Below the pieces are notes generated by a model. The model saw only the letters and a list, made by a program, of their open reading frames with translations. It was not told where the DNA came from and ran no database searches. This document shows positions 1 to 6,659 of a stretch of DNA of 64,000 nucleotides, one piece after another. Origin of the DNA: Streptomyces sp. DG1A-41 (GTDB lineage Bacteria > Actinomycetota > Actinomycetes > Streptomycetales > Streptomycetaceae); the NCBI RefSeq assembly GCF_037055355.1, contig NZ_CP146350.1:2441001-2505000 (forward strand). Direction: 5' to 3'. Numbering within the stretch: position 1 is the stretch's first letter; each line of letters opens with the position of its first letter. A program made the translations under genes and the position numbers.

Positions 1-585
1 GGACTAGCGGGTCCCCTTACCGAAAAATGGGGCAATCCCGTTTGCGCCCCTCTAAATGTTGTTTTTTCCGATGGATGGTCGTGGGTCTGTTATGCATTCT
101 TGGTAGGCTATTTCGGCCGATCCAAAATTGAGTCAGCCTTGCTGTCCTCTTTGGGGTTGGCTATCGGCGTGGTCACATACTATCTATTCAAGGACCTGAG
201 CCCCACCATCCCGGCCGGACTGGAATCTGGCGCCACCGGCGAGGTAAATTACTCTAGTATGCTTGCTTGGGGAATAGCAGCTTTCGTCCTTGGGGCACCC
301 GTCGGGCTCTTGGGCAACCTGGCGCGAATTCCACGTGTTGGCGGTCTCCCATTCCGACTGATTGTTCCGCTCGTAGCACTTTTCGAGACCTCCATGCAGC
401 TGGCTGCAGAGGCGGACGGGCAACGTGCGGTCGTTGGAATTACTTGGAATGTGATTCGGTTCATCGCGGGCGCTGTTGCTTTGGCTCTAGTAATTCACAC
501 CATCCGGAGTTGGTGGCACTCTCGGCGTACTCGTTCCGCGGAGACGGATGAGCACCGCGCCAGAAGGGACATTTCGTCCTTGTGA
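1..585 (+). CDS. Membrane protein of unknown function, 5' end outside window
   Basis: The reading frame is open from the first base of the window, so the start is not visible; a TTG at 100 is in frame but conserved-looking sequence (SDGWSWVCYAFLVGYFGRSK) continues upstream of it. The product has about four hydrophobic segments (around GLAIGVVTYYLF, MLAWGIAAFVLGAPVGLL, FRLIVPLVALFE and FIAGAVALALVI) and ends in a basic hydrophilic tail. It loosely recalls the DUF6518 family of small actinobacterial membrane proteins, but this is from memory. The DNA is visibly less G+C-rich than the chromosome further right, which fits an accessory origin and its position beside mobile-element remains. Function unknown. 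Confidence 0.6.
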   Translation, partial: GLAGPLTEKWGNPVCAPLNVVFSDGWSWVCYAFLVGYFGRSKIESALLSSLGLAIGVVTYYLFKDLSPTIPAGLESGATGEVNYSSMLAWGIAAFVLGAPVGLLGNLARIPRVGGLPFRLIVPLVALFETSMQLAAEADGQRAVVGITWNVIRFIAGAVALALVIHTIRSWWHSRRTRSAETDEHRARRDISSL

Positions 586-734
586 CCTTCTGAAGTCCAG
601 CCTCGATCCGTCAGCTGGGGCCGGTCGTTGATCGGCCCGGCGGATCGCCCGTGTCTCCCGGGGTGGTGCGGTCCCCTCCTCTTCGGTTCTCGTCGGGGCG
701 GGTGTCGGTCGGTCAGGTGATGGCTGGGGAGCGC

Positions 735-1101
735 ATCACGGCAGTGGTCGGCTTTGCGCTCGTAGCGTCGGTGGAGTCGGCGGCAGCCGGCGAGCCAGGC
801 CATGGTGCGTTCGATGGTCCAGCGGTGGCGGCCCAGCCGCTTGGAAGACTCGATGCCCTTGCGGGCGATGCGGTGGGTGATCCCGCGCTTGCGTAACCAT
901 CGGCGCAGGTGGTCGTAGTCGTAACCCTTGTCCGCGTGCAGCTTGGCGGGGCGCCGTCGGCGGGGTCCGCGGCGGGAGCGGATCGGCGGGATGCCGCAGA
1001 CGAGCGGTTCGAGGGCCTGGTTGTCGTGGAGGTTCGCGCCGGAGATGCCGATCGAGAGGGGCAGACCGGAGGGCTCAAAGATCCACTTGATCACCGAGCG
1101 G
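735..1101 (-). pseudogene. IS5-family transposase fragment, truncated at both ends
   Basis: The minus strand reads LSIGISGANLHDNQALEPL, then IPPIRSRRGPRRRRPAKLHADKGYDY-type sequence, then GRHRWTIERTMAWLAGCRRL and RYERKADH. This is the catalytic C-terminal half of IS5-group DDE transposases of Streptomyces (final Asp in HADKGYDY, Glu in the IERT motif). Family members normally continue after the KADH/KAEH motif with a short hydrophobic end; here the frame runs into unrelated sequence. The N-terminal half is missing and replaced at about 1101 by another gene fragment. The first 31 bases of the fragment are inverted relative to the family (see findings). Not functional. Confidence 0.8.
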
Positions 1102-1102
1102 A

Positions 1103-1336
1103 ACCACCGAGTGGCTGCACTGCCTCAGCCGCCTCTACAGCGGCGAGGAACTGCGTGCCCTGCCCAGAGGGTGGCCCACCACGGGCAAAGTCCTCTCCGA
1201 CCGGCTCAAGCGCCTCCAGCCGACCCTTGCCGCACGCGGTGTCCTCATCGACACCGGCCGCACCAGCGAAGGCCGCTACCTGGAAATGACCCGCCAGGGC
1301 ACCCCGCCCCCACACGAGCACCAGCGGCTGGTCTGA
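1103..1336 (+). pseudogene. C-terminal remnant of an integrative-element replication/primase-type protein
   Basis: An open frame with no start of its own reads TEWLHCLSRLYSGEELRALP, then WPTTGKVLSDRLKRLQPTLA, then RTSEGRYLEMTRQ and a stop at 1334-1336. Such a winged-helix-like end is characteristic of the large Rep or primase/helicase-type ATPases carried by actinomycete integrative elements, which sit directly upstream of xis and int. Only about 75 residues remain; the 5' part was lost at the junction with the transposase fragment. The family assignment rests on pattern memory and position, not on a search. The downstream order (hairpin, repeats, xis, int) supports it. Confidence 0.55.
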
Positions 1337-1370
1337 CCCGCGCTCGCGCGCCCAGACAGGCAGTAAGGGG

Positions 1371-1500
1371 CCGCTTCGCGGCGCGTCCTTTGGGCGGCGT
1401 TTCGCCGAACAGCAAGAGGAGCACGCCCCCGCCCGCGATGGTGCTCTTCTTGCTTGCCCCGGCGGCACCGCCGCCGCCCAAGGATCGCGCCGCGAAGCGG
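1371..1500. repeat. Large imperfect inverted repeat (about 55-bp arms) with nested hairpins
   Basis: The arms 1371-1424 and 1441-1500 are inverted copies. The outer 15 bases CCGCTTCGCGGCGCG match perfectly, then TCCTTTGGGCGGCG pairs with its inverse with one shift, and the inner AGCAAGAGGAGCAC pairs with GTGCTCTTCTTGCT with one mismatch across a 16-nt loop. Each outer arm also folds on itself (GCCGC-TTC-GCGGC and its complement), giving the GCGAAGC mini-hairpin on opposite strands. It lies between the rep-like remnant and the heptamer cluster. It may be a replication or transfer structure of the element, or a strong terminator. Confidence 0.75.
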
Positions 1501-1545
1501 CTCCTTCTTCACGCTCTGAGGCTCCACCGAACTACAACAGACACC

Positions 1546-1565
1546 CCCTCTTTGTCCTAAGAGGG
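1546..1565. terminator. Short hairpin CCCTCTT/AAGAGGG
   Basis: A perfect 7-bp stem with a 6-nt loop (1546-1552 and 1559-1565) sits just before the heptamer cluster. It could end leftover transcription from the rep-like gene or be part of the same origin-like module. No U-tract follows. Confidence 0.4.
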
Positions 1566-1572
1566 AAGACGC

Positions 1573-1767
1573 TGCGTCATCTGCGTCATGCAAGCCGAAA
1601 AGCGGTTCCTGACCTGCGACAACAGGCATGACGCAGACGGCGACCTCTGCGTCATCCTGCGTCATCTGCGTCACGCGATGACGCAGCCCATGACGCACCC
1701 CCTAGCCGCTGCGTCACGCAAAGCCGCAGGTCAGAAGCCTAGATGACGCTGATGACGCAATGACGCA
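1573..1767. repeat. Iteron-like cluster: 11 copies of TGACGCA/TGCGTCA
   Basis: Perfect heptamers start at 1573, 1582, 1629, 1648, 1658, 1667, 1679, 1691, 1710, 1753 and 1761, plus one TGACGCT at 1744. Copies occur in both orientations, often 9-12 bp apart, roughly one helical turn. The cluster ends 53 bp before the excisionase start. Dense short repeats beside rep/xis genes are typical binding arrays for a replication initiator, excisionase or regulator. Which protein binds is not known. Confidence 0.85.
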
Positions 1768-1819
1768 GAAATCCGCACCTCGGACACACGCGGCCAGGCC
1801 CTCCCCGCTTGGAGCCCCT

Positions 1820-2059
1820 ATGACACAGCCGACAGACCCCGACCCCCGCGCCCTCCTCCGAGGCGGCCTCCCCGACCGGTACCTCACCCCCGACGACATC
1901 GCCGAGATGCCCGAGGTGCCCCTAGAGACCGTCTACCAGTGGCGCAAGAAACGCACCGGCCCGCGCGGCTTTCGCATCGGCAAGCACCTTCGCTACGACC
2001 CCGCCGACGTACGGGCCTACGTCGACCAGCGCAAGCACGCCGAAACCGCCGCCGCCTAA
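1820..2059 (+). CDS. xis: Excisionase-like DNA-binding protein (Xis) of an integrative element
   Basis: This 79-residue protein has the MerR-type winged helix of actinomycete excisionases: LTPDDIAEMPEVPLETVYQW, then KKRTGPRGFRIGKHLRY and DPADVRAYVDQ. Xis bends DNA at the attachment site and steers the integrase toward excision. The ATG at 1820 is preferred because GGAG lies 5 bp upstream; an in-frame ATG at 1760 falls inside the repeat cluster and has no ribosome site. It appears intact, although its partner integrase is truncated, so it probably has no native job left unless it acts on another element. The heptamer array just upstream may be its own operator. Confidence 0.85.
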   Translation: MTQPTDPDPRALLRGGLPDRYLTPDDIAEMPEVPLETVYQWRKKRTGPRGFRIGKHLRYDPADVRAYVDQRKHAETAAA

Positions 2060-2077
2060 CCGAACACCCACCGCACA

Positions 2078-2109
2078 GCAGGGAGAGCCGCACGAGCGGC
2101 TCTCCCTGC
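2078..2109. terminator. Perfect 14-bp hairpin after xis
   Basis: GCAGGGAGAGCCGC (2078-2091) and its exact complement (2096-2109) are separated by ACGA. It begins 18 bp after the xis stop and lies just before the integrase truncation point. It is likely a transcription terminator. Confidence 0.75.
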
Positions 2110-2135
2110 CGCATGCCGAGAGGAATACTGCCTGA

Positions 2136-2873
2136 TGGCAGGCCACATCCAAGACCGCTGTACGAGCAGCGCTGCCGGAGCGATTCCGCGCGACGGTCGA
2201 CCTCGGAGGCGGATGCGGACTCCGGCAAGGGGAGATCTTCGGGTTGCCCATCGATGCAATCGGCTTCGACTCCGGATGGCTGCACATCGTGAACCAGGTG
2301 AAGGTGACGAAAGAGGGTCTCGTGTTCGCCCCACCGAAGCGGAACAAGATCCGCGACGTTCCCTTGCCGGACCGCGTGGCGCACGTCCTCAAGCAGCACA
2401 TGGAGGCGTTCCCCCCGGTAGAGATCACCCTGCCGTGGCTCCGGGTGGACGGTCCGCCTGTCACGAAGCGGCTGCTGTTCACCCGTCTCGACGGCGCGGG
2501 TGCGGTTCGGCGTACCGACTTCAACGACCGCGCGTGGAAGCCTGCTCTCGTGGCCGCTGGGGTGATCCCCGCGCCGAAGCCAGGAGAGCGTCACCAGGCT
2601 GCCCGCGAACACGGCATGCATGCTCTCAGGCACTTCTACGCCTCGGTCCTCCTGGACGCCGGCGAGAACGTCAAGGCGCTGAGCAACTACCTCGGACACA
2701 ACGATCCGGGGTTCACGCTCCGGGTCTACACGCACCTCATGCCGAGCAGCGACACACGGGCCCGGAAGGCCGTCGACGGCCTGTACGAGGGCACCGATGC
2801 GGCGCCGGACGGCCCAGGGTCGGTGAGACGGCATGGGGCCGACGGTCCACGACCGTCGACCCCAATCCGCTAA
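2136..2873 (+). pseudogene. int: Tyrosine integrase, N-terminal part deleted
   Basis: The frame follows a stop at 2133-2135 and reads AVRAALPERFRATVDLGGGC, GLRQGEIFGLPIDAI, then HALRHFYASVLL and LGHNDPGFTLRVYTHLM. These are the catalytic Arg I (GLRQGE), the HxxR box and the nucleophilic Tyr (VYTHL) of the phage-type integrases of Streptomyces integrative elements. Those proteins normally have about 170 further N-terminal residues for arm and core DNA binding; these are absent, and no start precedes the homology except an internal TTG at 2244. The C-terminus looks complete. The element therefore cannot move by itself. Confidence 0.85.
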
Positions 2874-2876
2874 ATC

Positions 2877-2891
2877 AGCAGGAAACCTGCT
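2877..2891. terminator. Hairpin between convergent int remnant and glnA2
   Basis: AGCAGG-AAA-CCTGCT forms a perfect 6-bp stem followed by TTTG on the plus strand. It lies between two convergent genes, so it may stop transcription from both sides. Confidence 0.5.
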
Positions 2892-2902
2892 TTGACCTGC
2901 GC

Positions 2903-4264
2903 CTAAAGCGCCGGAAGGTTCTTCCGCAGCTCGAACGCGGTCACCTCGGACCGGTACTCCTCCCACTCCTGCCGCTTGTTGCGCAGGAAGAAGTCGAAGA
3001 CGTGCTCGCCGAGGGTCTCGGCGACCAGGTCGCTGCGCTCCATCAGGGTCAGGGCCTCGCCCAGGTTCTGCGGGAGCGGCTCGATGCCCATCGCGCGGCG
3101 CTCCGCGTCGGAGAGGGCCCAGACGTCGTCCTCGGCGCCCGGCGGGAGCTCGTAGCCCTCCTCGATGCCCTTCAGACCGGCGGCCAGGAGGACGGCGTAG
3201 GACAGGTACGGGTTCGCGCCGGAGTCAAGGGAGCGGACCTCGACCCGGGCCGAACCCGTCTTGCCGGGCTTGTACATCGGGACGCGGACCAGCGCCGAGC
3301 GGTTGTTGTGGCCCCAGCAGATGTACGACGGGGCCTCGCCGCCCGCGCCCGCCGTGCGCTCCGCGCCGCCCCAGATGCGCTTGTAGGAGTTGACCCACTG
3401 GTTGGTGACGGCGGAGATCTCCGCCGCGTGCCGCAGCAGGCCCGCGATGAAGGAGCGGCCCACCTTCGACAGCTGGTACTCCGAGCCCGACTCGTAGAAG
3501 GCGTTGCGGTCGCCCTCGAAGAGCGACAGGTGCGTGTGCATGCCGCTGCCCGGGTGCTCCGAGAACGGCTTCGGCATGAATGTGGCCTGCACGCCCTGCT
3601 CCAGCGCCACCTGCTTCATGACCAGGCGGAACGTCATGATGTTGTCCGCCGTGGACAGCGCGTCGGCGTAGCGCAGGTCGATCTCCTGCTGGCCGGGCGC
3701 ACCCTCGTGGTGGGAGAACTCGACCGAGATGCCCATCGACTCCAGCATGGTGATCGCCTGGCGGCGGAAGTCCATACCGACGTTGGTCGGGGTGTGGTCG
3801 AAGTAGCCGGAGTTGTCGGCGGGCGTCGGACGGCTGCCGTCCAGCGGCCGGTCCTTCAGCAGGAAGAACTCGATCTCCGGGTGCGTGTAGAACGTGAAGC
3901 CCAGGTCGGAGGCGCGGGCCAGGGCGCGCTTGAGCACGTAGCGCGGGTCGGCGAAGGACGGCGAGCCGTCCGGCATGAGGATGTCGCAGAACATCCGGGC
4001 CGTGCCCGGGGCCTCCGCGCGCCAGGGCAGGATCTGGAAGGTCGACGGGTCCGGCTTGGCGATCATGTCGGACTCGTAGACCCGGGCGAAGCCCTCGATG
4101 GCGGAGCCGTCGAAGCCGATGCCCTCGTCGAAGGCCTGTTCCAGTTCGGCCGGGGCCACGGCGACGGACTTGAGGAAGCCCAGCACGTCCGTGAACCACA
4201 GGCGTACGAACCGGATGTCGCGCTCCTCCAACGTCCGGAGCACGAACTCCTGCTGCTTGTCCAT
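2903..4264 (-). CDS. glnA2: Glutamine synthetase-like gamma-glutamylpolyamine synthetase (GlnA2 type)
   Basis: The 453-residue product has the GS beta-grasp (about 15-100) and catalytic domain. Metal and substrate motifs are visible: HPEIEFF (Glu130, Glu132), HHEGAPGQQE (187-194), GSGMHTH (239-245), NSYKR (292-296) and RSLDSGANPY (344-353). The start MDKQQEFVLRTLEERDIRFV and the length match what I recall of S. coelicolor GlnA2 (SCO2241), which ligates glutamate to polyamines in their catabolism rather than making glutamine. An upstream ATG at 4279 is less likely because it abuts AAGG with no spacing, whereas GGGAAG precedes the chosen ATG. True GlnA is the alternative, but the N-terminus argues against it. 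Confidence 0.9.
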   Translation of the reverse strand: MDKQQEFVLRTLEERDIRFVRLWFTDVLGFLKSVAVAPAELEQAFDEGIGFDGSAIEGFARVYESDMIAKPDPSTFQILPWRAEAPGTARMFCDILMPDGSPSFADPRYVLKRALARASDLGFTFYTHPEIEFFLLKDRPLDGSRPTPADNSGYFDHTPTNVGMDFRRQAITMLESMGISVEFSHHEGAPGQQEIDLRYADALSTADNIMTFRLVMKQVALEQGVQATFMPKPFSEHPGSGMHTHLSLFEGDRNAFYESGSEYQLSKVGRSFIAGLLRHAAEISAVTNQWVNSYKRIWGGAERTAGAGGEAPSYICWGHNNRSALVRVPMYKPGKTGSARVEVRSLDSGANPYLSYAVLLAAGLKGIEEGYELPPGAEDDVWALSDAERRAMGIEPLPQNLGEALTLMERSDLVAETLGEHVFDFFLRNKRQEWEEYRSEVTAFELRKNLPAL

Positions 4265-4576
4265 CTTCCGCTTCCCCATCCTTGCTGGTCAGGCCGCCTG
4301 TCTTCCGTACCACGGGAGGCGGTCGGGCACCTGAGCATCCCACCACACCACCATTTCGTACGCGTTGCGCACCATGATCGCCCGGGCGGCCCGGGACCGA
4401 ACGCCTCACGTACGGCGGGTGAACTGCTCTTCCGCCCATAGTGCCTGCTCGCCCCGACATCCGTAACGGCCGGTCCGCTCAGCTGTCCCGCTCACTTAAT
4501 TTGCATTTCCTGTACAACTTTAAATGCCGTGCGCGGCGGCCGATTCCGGCGCGGCACCGGCCGACATCCGCGAGTG
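4265..4576. other. Gene-free stretch upstream of glnA2
   Basis: This 312-bp interval separates glnA2 from the nsrR-like pseudogene, both on the minus strand, and must hold the glnA2 promoter. An A+T-rich patch at 4496-4527 stands out; it carries the dyad GCATTT (4503-4508) and AAATGC (4522-4527) around TGTACA. I see no convincing -10/-35 pair or coding sequence. Confidence 0.5.
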
Positions 4577-5022
4577 TCAGACGTCCCCCGAGGGCCCCCT
4601 CGAGATCCCCAGCAGCAGCGCCCCGGTCGGCTCCGCCACGATGTCCGCCACCGTGATCGGATCCAGTGAGGCGAAGAACGCCTCCTGGGCCCGGCACAGG
4701 GCGCCGCGCAGGCGGCAGTCTGAGTTCAGGGACAGGGGGTGGGGCCCTCGCAGCCGACGACGTCGCCGTCGCCCTCGAAGGCGCGCACCACGGCACCCAC
4801 GGACGCCGTGCGGCCCCGCTCGGTGAGGGTGAGGCCGCCGCCGCGCCCGCGACGGGCGGCCAGCAGGCCCATGTGCCGGAGCTCGGCGACGACCTTCGCC
4901 AGGTGGGTGTACGGCACGCCCATGCCGGTGGCGACGTCCCGGGTCGTCGCGCTCGACCCACCGGCGACGGCGAGCCGCATCAGGACCCGCAGGGCCAGGT
5001 CGGTGGAGCGCAGCAGCCGCAT
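4577..5022 (-). pseudogene. nsrR: NsrR/Rrf2-family nitric-oxide-sensing repressor, frameshifted
   Basis: The first frame (from 5022) gives an Rrf2 winged helix: MRLLRSTDLALRVLMRLAVA, VPYTHLAKVVAELRHMGLL, RRGRGGGLTL, then CEGPTPCP and a stop. One extra base after this Pro would restore LNSDCRLRGALCRAQEAFFA, SLDPITVADIVAEPTGALLL and a natural stop at 4577-4579. The repaired protein of about 148 residues carries the three cysteines that bind the [4Fe-4S] cluster in NsrR (spacing C-x5-C-x5-C). The lesion separates cysteines two and three, so the product as read could not hold a normal cluster. The loss is within a CCC run, so sequencing error is possible. Confidence 0.8.
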
Positions 5023-5042
5023 GCCCGCAGCGTAGATAATCG

Positions 5043-5055
5043 GTATCTCGGATAC
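5043..5055. promoter_or_regulatory. Palindrome GTATC-TCG-GATAC upstream of nsrR-like gene
   Basis: This perfect 5-bp dyad lies 21-33 bp upstream of the start codon, in an A+T-rich patch that probably contains the promoter. Rrf2 regulators commonly repress themselves, so this is a candidate autoregulatory operator. It is inferred from position and symmetry only. Confidence 0.4.
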
Positions 5056-5218
5056 AAATAAGCCGGATCTCGGGTTCCGGCAGTCAGCGGAAGCTGTCGG
5101 GCACCTGTCGGTGCCGTATCGATTCGGCCCATTCCTGCGGCCGCTCTACGAGGGGCCCGGCCTCCCCCATTACGATCAGCCCACCCGACCGTCCCACTTT
5201 CCCCACGAAGGACACCCC

Positions 5219-5884
5219 ATGGGCTCCGCCAACAAGAGCAGCACGGCACGCAAGGCGCGGATAGAGGAGATGCGGCGCGCCGAGCAGGCCCGTGAGCGCC
5301 GCAACCGGATCCTCACCATCACGGCCAGCGTCGTGATCGTCTGCGGTCTCGTCGCCGGCGGTGTCGTGCTCGTGCGGTCCCAGTCCGACGGCGGCAGCGA
5401 CACGGCGGCGAGCGACTCCTCGGCCAAGGGGAAGTTCGTCACGGGCACGGACGGCGTGAAGACCTGGGAAGGCAAGCTGTCCCGCAACCACGTCACCAAG
5501 GCCGTGAAGTACGCCTCCGTGCCGCCGGTCGGCGGCGACCACAACCAGGTCTGGATGAACTGCAACGGCGACGTCTACACCAAGGAGCTCAACAACACCA
5601 ACGCCGTGCACTCGCTGGAGCACGGCGCGGTGTGGGTGACGTACAACGCCGACGCGAAGAAGGCCGACATCGACGCGCTGGCGGCGAAGGTGAAGAAGAC
5701 GCCGTACACGCTGATGAGCCCGCTGGACGACCAGAAGGACCCGATCATGCTCTCGGCGTGGGGGCACCAGCGCACGGTGACGGGCGCGAGTGACCCGAAC
5801 GTCGACAAGTTCTTCGAGAAGTTCGTCCAGGGCGAGCAGACCCCCGAGCCGGGCGCCGCCTGTACGAACGGGCTGTCGCAGTGA
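5219..5884 (+). CDS. DUF3105 membrane-anchored extracytoplasmic protein
   Basis: The 221-residue protein starts MGSANKSSTARKARIEEMRR, a basic cytoplasmic leader, followed by one membrane helix at about 35-58 (ILTITASVVIVCGLVAGGVV) and a soluble outer domain. DUF3105 signatures are clear: PPVGGDHNQVWMNCNGDVY, NNTNAVHSLEHGAVWVTY and SAWGHQRTV, with conserved His residues (GGDH, SLEHG). The in-frame GTG at 5111 is rejected: GAAGGA precedes the ATG at 5219. The stop overlaps the start of the next gene by four bases (GTGA), so the two are translationally coupled. The biochemical role of DUF3105 is unknown; fusions and neighbours elsewhere suggest metal or redox handling outside the membrane. Confidence 0.85.
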   Translation: MGSANKSSTARKARIEEMRRAEQARERRNRILTITASVVIVCGLVAGGVVLVRSQSDGGSDTAASDSSAKGKFVTGTDGVKTWEGKLSRNHVTKAVKYASVPPVGGDHNQVWMNCNGDVYTKELNNTNAVHSLEHGAVWVTYNADAKKADIDALAAKVKKTPYTLMSPLDDQKDPIMLSAWGHQRTVTGASDPNVDKFFEKFVQGEQTPEPGAACTNGLSQ

Positions 5885-6501
5885 GGCAGGTCGGTCTGAT
5901 CGCGGGGGCCGCGGCGACGGCGCTCGTCGCGGCCGGCGCGATCACCTACGCCGTCGCCGGGGACGACGGCGGCGGCCGGACCCCGTCCGCCGAGTCCGCG
6001 GACGCCGGGTTCGCGCGGGACATGGCGGTGCACCACCAGCAGGCCGTGGAGATGTCGTACATCGTGCGGGACCGCACGAAGGACGAGGAGGTGAGGCGTC
6101 TCGCCTACGACATCGCCCAGACGCAGGCCAACCAGCGCGGCATGATGCTCGGCTGGCTCGACCTGTGGGGGCTGCCCAAGGTGTCCTCCGAGCCGCCGAT
6201 GACCTGGATGGACATGGGCGACATGGCCTCCGGCAAGGACGGCGCGCTGATGCCGGGCATGGCGACCAACACGGAGCTGAAGAAGCTCGGCGAACTCAGC
6301 GGCAAGAAGGCGGAGATCTTCTACCTCCAGCTGATGACGGCCCATCACAAGGGCGGTGTCCACATGGCCCAGGGCTGTGTCGACGAGTGCACGGTGGGCG
6401 TGGAGAAGCGGCTCGCGCAGGGCATGGTGGACGCGCAGCGGTCGGAGATCGGCCTGATGGCGGACATGCTGAAGGAGCGGGGTGCCTCACCGCGCCCGTA
6501 G
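5881..6501 (+). CDS. DUF305 family His/Met-rich exported protein
   Basis: The 206-residue protein begins with an uncleaved anchor or signal (LIAGAAATALVAAGAITYAV). It then shows the paired DUF305 motifs FARDMAVHHQQAVEMS and QLMTAHHKGGVHMAQ. The His-His and Met residues lie on ferritin-like helices, and the family is thought to bind copper or similar metals; that function is inferred from residue content. It is encoded by a GTG that overlaps the DUF3105 stop, so both proteins are likely made together and act on the outer face of the membrane. This pairing recurs in actinobacteria. Confidence 0.85.
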   Translation: MRQVGLIAGAAATALVAAGAITYAVAGDDGGGRTPSAESADAGFARDMAVHHQQAVEMSYIVRDRTKDEEVRRLAYDIAQTQANQRGMMLGWLDLWGLPKVSSEPPMTWMDMGDMASGKDGALMPGMATNTELKKLGELSGKKAEIFYLQLMTAHHKGGVHMAQGCVDECTVGVEKRLAQGMVDAQRSEIGLMADMLKERGASPRP

Positions 6502-6597
6502 GGCGTAGGGCCCAAAACGCCTTGTCCTGCGACTCCTTGGGCTCTTCTTGGTCTCCGTAGAGCGCTTCTTGGGGTGCGCATTCCCCTGGCATGAACG

Positions 6598-6644
6598 GTT
6601 CGTCGCGAGAGTGGCGACCGTCGAGTGATCCACTCGCGTCGAAC
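6598..6644. promoter_or_regulatory. Two overlapping inverted repeats upstream of the sedolisin gene
   Basis: GTTCGTCGCGAG (6598-6609) and CTCGCGTCGAAC (6633-6644) pair with one mismatch. A second perfect dyad, CGAGTG-ATC-CACTCG (6622-6636), shares bases with the right arm, so the two structures exclude each other. They end 16 bp before the start codon. Either an operator or a switch in the 5' leader is possible. Confidence 0.5.
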
Positions 6645-6659
6645 CGCACAGGGGGTTCC

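Noticed and set aside
1760..1819. Upstream ATG of the excisionase gene
   Set aside because: It falls within the heptamer cluster and lacks a ribosome-binding site; ATG 1820 has GGAG at good spacing.
2874..2902. tRNA-type attachment site next to the integrase
   Set aside because: No tRNA-like sequence or acceptor-stem end was seen here; only a short hairpin.
2135..4441. 768-codon open frame on the plus strand opposite glnA2
   Set aside because: It lies antisense to a clear glutamine synthetase and results from strong third-position G/C bias; its translation is low-complexity Arg/Gly-rich sequence.
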